Positions 1 to 6,865 of a stretch of 33,260 nucleotides of DNA are shown here, in pieces. The notes below the pieces were generated by a model. It ran no database searches, was not told the DNA's origin, and saw only the letters and a program-made list of their open reading frames with translations. The position numbers were made by a program, and so were the translations under genes. Origin of the DNA: Desulfobacterales bacterium (GTDB lineage Bacteria; Desulfobacterota; Desulfobacteria; Desulfobacterales; JAHEIW01); NCBI GenBank assembly GCA_020353355.1, contig CP070694.1:4497646-4530905 (forward strand). Direction: 5' to 3'. Each line of letters opens with the position of its first letter. Position 1 is the first letter of the stretch.

Positions 1-2
1 TG

Positions 3-233
3 CTGTTTCCGGCATGCATTTTACTCTTTGTAGGTATCTGGATCGAAAAAGGCATGGGATTGATTGTGCCGGGCTTGGTTCCCTCACCCATGGGGGAGGT
101 GGTGAGTTACGCACCCACCTGGGTTGAGATCGGTATAACCCTCGGCGTCCTGGCCCTCGGCATGTTTATTGTCACGGTGTTAATCAGACCGGCCCTGATA
201 ATTGAGCAGCGGTTTGAAGCGCAGGAAGACTAA
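3..233 (+). CDS. NrfD/PsrC-family membrane subunit, DsrP-like (3' end only)
   Basis: Only the last 76 codons are present; the reading frame enters from outside the window and ends at TAA. The fragment has two hydrophobic segments separated by a loop with EKGMGLIVPG and a PTWVEIG motif, which I associate with the C-terminus of NrfD-type quinone-interacting membrane subunits, most closely DsrP of the DsrMKJOP complex of sulfate reducers. Family role: moves electrons between the menaquinone pool and partner redox subunits in the cytoplasmic membrane. The NrfD family is fairly sure. The DsrP assignment is from remembered similarity; the missing upstream genes (dsrMKJO) would decide it. Alternatives are other NrfD relatives such as Hmc or Qrc subunits. 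Confidence 0.7.
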   Translation: MFPACILLFVGIWIEKGMGLIVPGLVPSPMGEVVSYAPTWVEIGITLGVLALGMFIVTVLIRPALIIEQRFEAQED

Positions 234-289
234 TTAGCGCCTTACTGGAGTTGGTGCCTTAAGAAAATCGAAATTCAGTGGTTGATTCT

Positions 290-518
290 ATGGAAAAATT
301 AGCAAACCTTCTTGATCCCGAAAATGAAGAATTTCAGAAACTGCTTCAAAGCTGCCGTTATGGCTGTGGGCAGAAAACAGGCAAGATATAAATATGAAGG
401 AAATTTAAATGGATTCGAAGTCAGATTAAGAGAGTATTATCAACAGCTGTTGTTTCCTTCGGAAGTTATTCTTGAGGATTATCTCTACATGAATAGAACA
501 GGAAACGATCTTAGCTGA
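290..518 (+). pseudogene. small hypothetical protein, apparently frameshifted
   Basis: An ATG at 290 opens a 33-codon frame (MEKLANLLDPENEEFQKLLQ...) that stops near 391. A second frame overlaps it and runs to TGA at 518, ending with residues such as VRLREYYQQLLFPSEVIL. Joining them with one +1 shift near 338-342 (around CTTCAAAG) gives a coherent charged protein of about 75 residues containing KLLKAAVMAVGRKQAR. Neither frame has a convincing Shine-Dalgarno sequence. The end overlaps the convergent DUF3786 gene by 8 bases. I do not recognise the family. It could be a broken gene, an assembly error, or two unrelated chance frames. Confidence 0.35.
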
Positions 519-1122
519 CGTTCACTTTCAGATTTTCATAAAGCAGCATTCCCACCATGGCTACACATTCCATATCCAGATATTTTTCCGTCCTTCTTTC
601 AAAAAGCACCGAGCATTGAGCGGGAAACTCCTCATCTTTGTCATTAAACAGCAGCAATAGCGGAACCTTTGGAAGCACATCGAATTTGATGCTCACATCG
701 TAAGCGAATGATTCCGATGGTGTGTATCCGCCGATCTTTTGAGCGGCCCTTTCAAGCTCTGCAAGCCGCCCGGAAAACATTTCAGAAATTGGTCTTGTAA
801 CGGTGGTGGAAAATGCGTGTATCAATGGAGCTGCATCTTTAAAGTCTATATAGGTGACCCAGTCATTCTCTTTCGGCTCATATTGCGGACACATGAGAAG
901 ATATTTGCAAAGGATAACGCTGGCGGAAAGATGGGGTTTCTTGCCCCCGGGACCATAGATGCCTTCACCGTAAACCGTATAGGGTTTGCCGAAAAATGGA
1001 ATGATTGCTTTGCCTTCGGAAACCTGTATACCGAGTTTATCTTCAAGCGTTTCTAAATCCAGCCTGGCAATCTGGGTAAGATAATTTTTGTAGGTTTTTT
1101 CAAATATCGGTGATTTTTCCAT
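511..1122 (-). CDS. DUF3786 domain protein
   Basis: 203 residues, cytoplasmic, with no signal peptide or membrane segment. The order of blocks fits DUF3786 as I remember it: an N-terminal helix, a strand with FFGKPYTVYG, an LCKYLL helix, WVTYIDFKDA, then LPKVPLLLLFNDKDEEFPA followed by LFERRTEKYLDMECV. The function of this family is not established; it occurs mainly in anaerobes. There is no conserved cysteine cluster that would show a metal site. The ATG at 1122 has only a weak upstream AAGAGA. It is the last gene of the leftward block and is separated from the cyclase gene by a palindromic element, so it may not belong to the same transcript. Confidence 0.65.
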   Translation of the reverse strand: MEKSPIFEKTYKNYLTQIARLDLETLEDKLGIQVSEGKAIIPFFGKPYTVYGEGIYGPGGKKPHLSASVILCKYLLMCPQYEPKENDWVTYIDFKDAAPLIHAFSTTVTRPISEMFSGRLAELERAAQKIGGYTPSESFAYDVSIKFDVLPKVPLLLLFNDKDEEFPAQCSVLFERRTEKYLDMECVAMVGMLLYENLKVNVS

Positions 1123-1153
1123 ATCTCTTATACTGATTTATAAGAATTTAGAA

Positions 1154-1415
1154 TTAACCGCAGATTCACGCAGATGGACACAGACTTTTAGTTCGGCCGA
1201 CTCAGCCGAACTAAAAATCCAATCGCTTCGCGATGTGTCAAACCGGTTTTTGCTTGTCAAAATCTTGCGGAATTGAATTTCTTAGCTTCTCAACTTTTGC
1301 CTTAACAAATAAAAAATTCTTTATTAATTGCCCGCAGGACATGTAATTTTTCCTTCCAACAATGTTGTCGAGAGAAAAAACTTGTCTGCGTCAGTCTGCG
1401 TGTATCTGCGGTTAA
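1154..1415. repeat. MITE-like element with 32-bp terminal inverted repeats
   Basis: The ends are 32-base imperfect inverted repeats (1154-1185 and 1384-1415; 28 of 32 positions match), both finishing in TTAA. Inside is a perfect 12-bp hairpin (1186-1197 with 1205-1216, 7-base loop). No ORF of note lies inside. It fills the gap between the DUF3786 and cyclase genes and reaches the cyclase stop codon. The structure fits a non-autonomous mobile element or a REP-like structured repeat. Confidence 0.6.
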
Positions 1416-2075
1416 CTATTCTTCAATAATGGCAAAAGCACGCACCGGAAACGACCCCATGCCTTTGACCGGTGCTGGGACGGCAAAAAATTTAAACCCG
1501 CTGGGCGGTAACGCACCAAGATTGCACATATGCTCGACGATGGGAATAGTTGCACCAAGCAAAATGCTATGGGCCGGCCGGCTGCCGTCTGCAGTGTCAT
1601 CAATGTTGAGAGAGTCTATACCCACCAGGGCAACGCCTGAAGACGTTAGATATTCAGCTGCAGCCCGCGTTAAAAACGGGTGGTTTTCGAAATACTGCTC
1701 GGTCCGCCAATGTTTATCCCATCCGGTGTGAACTAAAATTGCCTTGCCATTAAGATCGCGGCCGTTGAAAAGATCTTGACCAATGGGACGCCTTAGCGGA
1801 TCTGCACGAAATACCATGCCGTTCAAATTTGCGATCGAGGACAACTCGATGCCGGATAGATCAGCAGCCTCTTCATATCGATGAAACGGCGCATCTATAT
1901 AGGTGCCGGTATTGGCCACCATCTCGATTTTTCCGATCTGAAAAGTGGTACCTTCTGAATAATGCCCTTCAGAGTCTGCTCGACTCAAATAATCACCTAT
2001 TTTCGGCCCCGGCAATCCCGTGTAAGTAATCATACCGTCTTCGATCACATGGCTAAGCTCGATAAACCGGTGCAT
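1416..2075 (-). CDS. cyclase family protein (KynB-like metal-dependent hydrolase fold)
   Basis: 219 residues from the ATG at 2075, chosen because GGGAG lies 8 bases upstream and the product then starts MHRFIELSHVIEDGM, the usual start of the family. An ATG at 2102 would add nine residues without a better ribosome site. The fold is that of the cyclase/kynurenine-formamidase-like family, which hydrolyses amides or lactones with bound metal. The metal motif normally written HxGTHxDxxxH appears as NTGTYIDAPFH (about residues 53-63), so two of the usual histidines are replaced while Asp and the last His remain. The C-terminal blocks LVGIDSLNIDD and HSILLG are well kept. It probably acts on a lactone or amide in the pathway encoded by its neighbours; the substrate is unknown. 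Confidence 0.75.
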   Translation of the reverse strand: MHRFIELSHVIEDGMITYTGLPGPKIGDYLSRADSEGHYSEGTTFQIGKIEMVANTGTYIDAPFHRYEEAADLSGIELSSIANLNGMVFRADPLRRPIGQDLFNGRDLNGKAILVHTGWDKHWRTEQYFENHPFLTRAAAEYLTSSGVALVGIDSLNIDDTADGSRPAHSILLGATIPIVEHMCNLGALPPSGFKFFAVPAPVKGMGSFPVRAFAIIEE

Positions 2076-2138
2076 CTGACTGTCTCCCATAGGCATCGCC
2101 ATTTAAATATCTTATAGATAATGACCCAAATATCATTG

Positions 2139-2230
2139 ATAATTAAGGAATTGCGAATTAAGGAATTTAGAAATTAAATTATAACAAAATTTCGATTTAG
2201 AATTCCTAAATCCCTGAATTCCTGAATTCT
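2139..2230. repeat. imperfect palindromic intergenic element
   Basis: The gap between the RraA-like and cyclase genes holds two AT-rich arms (about 2139-2180 and 2191-2230) built from repeated AAGGAATT/AATTCCT units. The reverse complement of the right arm aligns with the left arm at most positions. No coding content. It resembles a degenerate structured intergenic repeat. It lacks a clear stem followed by a T run, so I do not call it a terminator. Confidence 0.4.
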
Positions 2231-2232
2231 AC

Positions 2233-2940
2233 TTACACTTCGATCGCGCCGCCGATTTGCTGCAAGTGCTTGCGAAAGGTATAGGTGGGATCGCCGCTGC
2301 GTTTTTTCAGATAGTCATCAAACCGAAATTGCTGCGAAAGCGTTTGGCCCGCTTTGATTTTATCAGCTTGACGTCGTTCGGTTTCCCAGATGTCTCGCGC
2401 GGAAGCCACAACATCCCCTACATGCGGTAGGGGCACAAAAACAACACCATCATCGTCTGCGAAAACAACATAATCTCCGCTAACTTTGAAGTCTCCGAAT
2501 TCTGCCATGGTCAGCGCCTTCGATGCACGCGGATAGGCGCGTCTCGGCCCTTTCGGACACGATCCATAGCTAAAAACAGGAAAGCCAATCTCAATGAGCT
2601 CGGGTGTATCCCGATGATATCCCCACACCACAATTCCGTTTAACCCGACGGCTTGTGCTTCCAGAACAATTAAATCTCCAATGCAACCTTCATGGTCTCT
2701 GCCATCATTGTCGACCGTAAGAATATCCCCCGGTTCTGCATCTTGCATGGCTTCCAGGAAAATATCCACGCTGCCGTAATGTCGTGCCGGCAGTACCCGA
2801 CCCGCAATTTTCCAGCCCCTTGCCAGGGGCCGGATTCCAATTGGTGCAACATGAATCGTAACCCCTAAAGATAAACACGCATCGGCGATCAAAGGCGTCG
2901 AAAGTTGGTTGAAAGTTTCGTTGATTATTTTGTTATCCAT
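2233..2940 (-). CDS. RraA-like protein (HMG/CHA aldolase or demethylmenaquinone methyltransferase-like family)
   Basis: 235 residues from the ATG at 2940, which has GGAGG five bases upstream. An in-frame ATG at 2955 would put that ribosome site inside the gene. Family features: N-terminal LSTPLIADACLSLG, then ARHYGSVDIFLEAM, GDILTVDNDGRDHEGCIGDL, and GIVVWGYHRDTPEL, where the Arg-Asp pair sits in the place of the catalytic Arg/Asp of 4-hydroxy-4-methyl-2-oxoglutarate/4-carboxy-4-hydroxy-2-oxoadipate aldolases. About 30 residues follow the usual end of the fold. True RraA regulators of RNase E are shorter, so an aldolase or lyase role for a 4-hydroxy-2-oxo acid is more likely. It lies between the SHMT-like and cyclase genes, all on the minus strand. 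Confidence 0.75.
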   Translation of the reverse strand: MDNKIINETFNQLSTPLIADACLSLGVTIHVAPIGIRPLARGWKIAGRVLPARHYGSVDIFLEAMQDAEPGDILTVDNDGRDHEGCIGDLIVLEAQAVGLNGIVVWGYHRDTPELIEIGFPVFSYGSCPKGPRRAYPRASKALTMAEFGDFKVSGDYVVFADDDGVVFVPLPHVGDVVASARDIWETERRQADKIKAGQTLSQQFRFDDYLKKRSGDPTYTFRKHLQQIGGAIEV

Positions 2941-3122
2941 ACTTCCTCCAAGCAAAAAATTACATCCTTGAATGATACCTTATGGCATTGCTTAACAAAC
3001 AGCCTCTTAATCAATAGTTCGATTGGTTTTATTAGTTGAATTGGTTTAATTGGTTTAGAAAATATTTACCTAAAATAACGAACAGAACAAATCAAACTAA
3101 TAATACCAATTTAAACAAAATA

Positions 3123-4358
3123 TTATAAATAAATCGGAAATTTTTTACACAACTCTTCAACGTCTTTAGCAATCTGATTTAGAACTTGCGAATTTTCATT
3201 GTTCACCATCGCCACATCCATGATTTTAACCATCTGCGCGACCTCTGTCTCTCCCATCCCCCGGGAGGTAATAGCAGGGCTGCCGATTCTTATACCACTG
3301 GTCACATCGGGTTTTTCAGAATCATTGGGAATCACATTCCGGTTAACGATGATTCCCACTGACTCCAGAGTTTTTTCAGCAATATCCCCGGTCAAGCCCT
3401 TGGATCTTAAATCCAATAATACGAGATGATTATCGGTCCCACCGGAAACTATCCGATAGCCTCTTTTATGAAACTCATCGGCAAAGCAGGCGGCATTTCG
3501 TAATGTCTGTTTCTGCAGGTCCTTGAAATTTTCTTCCATGGCCAATTTGAAGCACACCGCTTTGGCAGCCATAATATTGAATGCCGTAGTCCCCTGACCG
3601 CCTGGGAATATGGTCCGATCCAGCTTTTTCCCAAGCTCTCGCTTACACAAAATGACCCCCCCTCTACCCCCTCTAAGTGTCTTGTAGGTGGTAAAGGTCA
3701 CAAAATCGGCGTGAGGCACCGGACTGGGGATTACCCCGCCTGCCACCAATCCGGCGATGTGAGCCATGTCTACCAAGAAATATGCTGATCCGTGTCTGGC
3801 AATCCCGGCTATTCTTTCATAATCGATCAATCGAGAGTACGAGCTCGCACCGGCAACAATCATTTGCGGCTTGAAACTCTCTGCAATATTCCCAATCTGA
3901 TCATAGTCGATGCGCTCCGATTCCGGAAGCACACCGTAATATCGGAACTCAAAGCATTTGCTGGTGATCGAAGAAGGATCTCCATGGGAGAGGTGGCCAC
4001 CGTGGGAAAGCTGCATAGACAGGATCCGATCCCCAACATTGAGCACCGAAAAATATACCGCCAGATTAGCGGATACCCCGCTGTGCGGTTGAACATTGGC
4101 ATGATCTGCTCCAAAGAGGTGCTTGGCCCGCTCAACGGCCAAACGCTCCAGCGCATCGGCGTGCTGACAGCCGGCATGAAATCGATTCCCCGGATATCCT
4201 TCGGCTGCTTTAAGGTTAAACACCGAGCCTTGCGCTTCCAGAATAGAACGGGGGGCATGATTTTCAGCAGCAATCAGATCCAATGTGTTCTGGATTCTCT
4301 CTTCTTCATTTTGAATGATCCGGGCAACCTCCGGATCATCTTGCTTTAAATACTGCAT
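3123..4358 (-). CDS. serine hydroxymethyltransferase-like PLP enzyme with altered active site
   Basis: 411 residues from the ATG at 4358, chosen for AGGAGGGG just upstream; the longer frame to 4466 only translates intergenic repeat sequence. Fold type I PLP enzyme closely following GlyA along its length: NVQPHSG, SHGGHLSHG (H122), VDMAH (D197, H200), internal-aldimine Lys226, FPGGQG, SGGTDNH, and GIRIGSPAI with its carboxylate-binding Arg. Using E. coli GlyA numbering from memory, Ser35 is Ala31 here, Tyr55 is Ala51, Tyr64 is Phe60, Tyr65 is His61, and His228 before the Lys is Tyr225. Glu57 (Glu53) is kept. These changes around substrate and folate argue for another reaction, such as an aldolase or transferase on an alpha-substituted or longer-chain beta-hydroxy amino acid. 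The neighbours are catabolic genes. Confidence 0.85.
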   Translation of the reverse strand: MQYLKQDDPEVARIIQNEEERIQNTLDLIAAENHAPRSILEAQGSVFNLKAAEGYPGNRFHAGCQHADALERLAVERAKHLFGADHANVQPHSGVSANLAVYFSVLNVGDRILSMQLSHGGHLSHGDPSSITSKCFEFRYYGVLPESERIDYDQIGNIAESFKPQMIVAGASSYSRLIDYERIAGIARHGSAYFLVDMAHIAGLVAGGVIPSPVPHADFVTFTTYKTLRGGRGGVILCKRELGKKLDRTIFPGGQGTTAFNIMAAKAVCFKLAMEENFKDLQKQTLRNAACFADEFHKRGYRIVSGGTDNHLVLLDLRSKGLTGDIAEKTLESVGIIVNRNVIPNDSEKPDVTSGIRIGSPAITSRGMGETEVAQMVKIMDVAMVNNENSQVLNQIAKDVEELCKKFPIYL

Positions 4359-4520
4359 AAAGCCCCTCCTTTTATTCACCGCCCGCTTGTCCGTCTGGCG
4401 GACTGCGCTCGAGGCACAGAGAACACAGAGGATTATTTCTTTTGATTTGCCGGGAGACGGCGGCAAATCAAAACCATCTGAAGCTACGCTTCAATGGTAA
4501 ACATCCCAGGATCTACTAAA
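4359..4520. other. intergenic stretch with two perfect hairpins
   Basis: Upstream of the SHMT-like gene. Contains a perfect 12-bp stem (4440-4451 with 4462-4473, 10-base loop) and a 6-bp stem TGAAGC-tac-GCTTCA (4479-4493). A segment around 4412-4431 with repeated CACAGAG units resembles common intergenic repeats. Neither hairpin is followed by a T run on either strand, so they are not obvious terminators. I see no gene on the plus strand here. Confidence 0.4.
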
Positions 4521-4631
4521 TCAATGTATGATGTTCATCTCGCGGGCGACCATGCCCGCTCGGCTCCTAATACGGTTGTCCACCTTGAGCATCCTGGCAG
4601 TTTTCACCGCCGAACCCAGGGCGATACCCAT
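4521..4631 (-). CDS. short ORF of 36 codons, possible gene remnant
   Basis: Minus-strand frame from ATG 4631 to TGA 4521, with in-frame TTG codons just upstream and then a TAG. The product (MGIALGSAVKTARML, then KVDNRIRSRAGMVAREMNI near the C-terminus) looks like real coding sequence with Arg-rich helices, but I cannot name the family. It lies in the same direction as its neighbours, between the dehydratase and the SHMT-like gene, with no good ribosome site. It may be the C-terminal relic of a lost gene or a small genuine protein. Confidence 0.3.
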   Translation of the reverse strand: MGIALGSAVKTARMLKVDNRIRSRAGMVAREMNIIH

Positions 4632-4668
4632 GTCCAACAACCGCTAAGCGCAAATCAGACCTGCTTGA

Positions 4669-5760
4669 TCAACCTTTCTGACGGTAAGCTTCCAGTGCTT
4701 CCCATTCTAAGACCACCCCGTGGCCAGGGCGGTCCGGAGCTATCGCTTCTCCATTATCCAATTGGAATGCGTATCTGGTAAAGCGTTCCAGGCCAAAGCC
4801 ATGTACTTCCAAATACGATGCATTGGCGACAGCCGCCAGCAAGTGAACCTGTAGATCGTGTACGCCGTGGGTTGTCACCGGCAAATTGTAAGCCTCGGCC
4901 AAGTGGGCAATTTTCAACCACGGGGTCACGCCTCCGACAGTGGCGACATCCGGTTCCGGAAAAGATATGCCGCCCTGGTGGATCATCTTTTGAAACTCAT
5001 AGACGGTGTGCAAATTTTCGCCGGTGGCAATGGGAATGCCGCCTTCACGGGCAATTTTGGCATGTCCCTGGATGTCATCGGGAATTGTCGGCTCCTCCAG
5101 CCAGAAAATATCGTAATCAGCCAAAGCCCTGGCGGCCCGAATTGCATGCTCTACGCTCCATATCATGTTGGCATCGATCATCAACGGGACATCCGGTCCG
5201 ATCAATTCTCGAATTTTAGCAACCCGCTCGACATCTTCTGCCAGGCGCTCCCGGCCCACCTTCATTTTAAGCGCCCGAAAGCCGCTTTCAATAAAATTAT
5301 GGGTTTGTTCACATAACTCATCTAAGCTAAGCTGGAGGTCAACTCCTCCGGCATAGGTCTTGACGCGGTTGTTGTTGCCGCCCAACAATCGCCACAACGG
5401 CTCACCGATTTGCTTTGATTTCAGGTCCCACAGCGCAATATCAACCGCAGCCATAGCAAAAGCGGCTGCCCCGCCTCGGCCGACCCAATGGAGTCGCCAC
5501 CACATTTGGTTCCAAATGGATTCGATGCCGCGCGAATCCACCTGCAATAACAGAGACGCTAGATCTTTTGTGATCATGGCATGTATCGCTGCACCGCCCA
5601 CACCGGTGGTATACGTATAACCAAGACCTTCCACGCCATCATCAGAATGCAACCGCGCAGTTATTAGCTCAAAGTAAGACATTTCTCCATGGGTGGAATC
5701 CGACAAAACAGTTGTCAAGGGAATGCGGTAATAATCCGCTTGAATGTCCGTAATTTTCAT
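4669..5760 (-). CDS. mandelate racemase/muconate lactonizing enzyme family protein, probable acid-sugar dehydratase
   Basis: 363 residues, the normal length for the enolase superfamily. The N-terminal capping domain (about 1-125) is followed by the barrel: KMKVG (the KxK base pair), DANMIW, WLEEP and TGEN supply the three metal-binding acids; EPDVATVGGVT and THGVHD carry the Asp and His expected for the Asp-His dyad of the mandelate racemase subgroup. Such enzymes abstract the alpha proton of a carboxylate and usually dehydrate sugar acids or epimerise hydroxy acids. The exact substrate cannot be read from sequence. The start at 5760 has AGAGGT five bases upstream. Part of the leftward catabolic set, 146 bases after the SDR gene. 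Confidence 0.85.
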   Translation of the reverse strand: MKITDIQADYYRIPLTTVLSDSTHGEMSYFELITARLHSDDGVEGLGYTYTTGVGGAAIHAMITKDLASLLLQVDSRGIESIWNQMWWRLHWVGRGGAAAFAMAAVDIALWDLKSKQIGEPLWRLLGGNNNRVKTYAGGVDLQLSLDELCEQTHNFIESGFRALKMKVGRERLAEDVERVAKIRELIGPDVPLMIDANMIWSVEHAIRAARALADYDIFWLEEPTIPDDIQGHAKIAREGGIPIATGENLHTVYEFQKMIHQGGISFPEPDVATVGGVTPWLKIAHLAEAYNLPVTTHGVHDLQVHLLAAVANASYLEVHGFGLERFTRYAFQLDNGEAIAPDRPGHGVVLEWEALEAYRQKG

Positions 5761-5906
5761 CGAAACCTCTTGTGAAGCTATTCAACCTTCTAGTTTCCGA
5801 GCGTTGCCGTCGTTTCTGTGGCAATTTTTTGTAAACTTCAAACCTTTAACGCAACAACCGTACATATCAGCACGCATGAAAGGACGCCTTCAGCCATTGA
5901 AGGCCG

Positions 5907-6692
5907 TTAAGCCGCTGGAGGACGGTTGGTTGCCAAATGACGCGCCCCGTCCACATTCAATAAGACACCAGAAATAAATTCACTTTGGTCTGAGGCCAAA
6001 AATAGAGCGGCATCGGCAATGTCTTTGGGTTTGGTGTTTCTTCCCAGCGGGTGCAGGGGGCGCAATGATTCGAAAAATTCAGGCAAATGCTCTCGGCCGA
6101 TTTCATTATAAAGAAACTCGGTGTCTTCTACCAGGCCGGGTAGGATGCAATTCACCCGAATGTTATCCTCGGCAACTTCCATGGCCATTACCTGGGATAA
6201 CATCTGCTGGGCAGCCTTGGAGGCACAATAAAGTCCGGCACCAGGAAAGGCTTTGATACCGTTTATGGAAGAAATGTTAATAATCGAACCCCCGCCGGCT
6301 TTGCGCAGTTCGGGAAGCACCGCAACCATGAATCGCCACGGCGCAAATGCATTGGTTTGCATGAGGGTTGTCCAGGCCACCGGTTCAATATCTTCTAACC
6401 TTCCAAATCTCAGCACGCCGGCATTATTGACCAATACGTTGATGCCCCCAAAATACTCTAATGCCCGTGCAACCACCTTCTGAATGTCCTCTTCCAGAGT
6501 TACATCCGCCTCGACGGCTTGGATTCTCTCGCCGCTTTCAGATATCTGGGCGGATGCCTGGGTTAGCTTTTCGGCCTTTCGATCGCAAATAACAACCTTC
6601 GCGCCTTCGCGGTGAAACCGCTTGGCAATTTCAAGTCCTATTCCGCCGAAAGCCCCGGTGATAATGGCGGTTTTGTCATCCAGTTGCCCCAT
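5907..6692 (-). CDS. SDR family oxidoreductase
   Basis: 261 residues, classical short-chain dehydrogenase. Rossmann motif TGAFGGIG (about 13-20), acidic residue in ICDRKAEKL after the second strand suggesting NAD preference, NNAG block, catalytic Ser in INISSINGI, and YCASK with catalytic Tyr and Lys. The C-terminus (GVLLNVDGARHL) matches the family. The start ATG at 6692 has AAGGAGG seven bases upstream. It is the first gene of the leftward catabolic set and probably oxidises a hydroxy acid or sugar acid before the dehydratase step; that order is inferred. Confidence 0.85.
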   Translation of the reverse strand: MGQLDDKTAIITGAFGGIGLEIAKRFHREGAKVVICDRKAEKLTQASAQISESGERIQAVEADVTLEEDIQKVVARALEYFGGINVLVNNAGVLRFGRLEDIEPVAWTTLMQTNAFAPWRFMVAVLPELRKAGGGSIINISSINGIKAFPGAGLYCASKAAQQMLSQVMAMEVAEDNIRVNCILPGLVEDTEFLYNEIGREHLPEFFESLRPLHPLGRNTKPKDIADAALFLASDQSEFISGVLLNVDGARHLATNRPPAA

Positions 6693-6865
6693 GTTTGCCT
6701 CCTTCTTTTTTAGACAGGATTTACAAGATTATCAGGATTATTATTTTTCGCCACTTAACAAAGGCTGATGCTTCTATTGCGAAAAGACGGCATAAGGAAA
6801 AAACGTAGCAAAAGCTTTCATAATTCTTGGAGAGCTTTTAAGATGAATATGTCCCGATAATCTAA

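Noticed and set aside
1154-1415. CRISPR array or insertion sequence
   Set aside because: There is only one pair of inverted ends, no regularly spaced direct repeats, and no transposase ORF inside.
3792-4349. Plus-strand frame of 185 codons opposite the SHMT-like gene
   Set aside because: The minus strand encodes a clear full-length PLP enzyme; the opposite frame has no ribosome site or recognisable motif.
4440-4473. Intrinsic terminator after the dehydratase gene
   Set aside because: The 12-bp stem is perfect but no T run follows on either strand.
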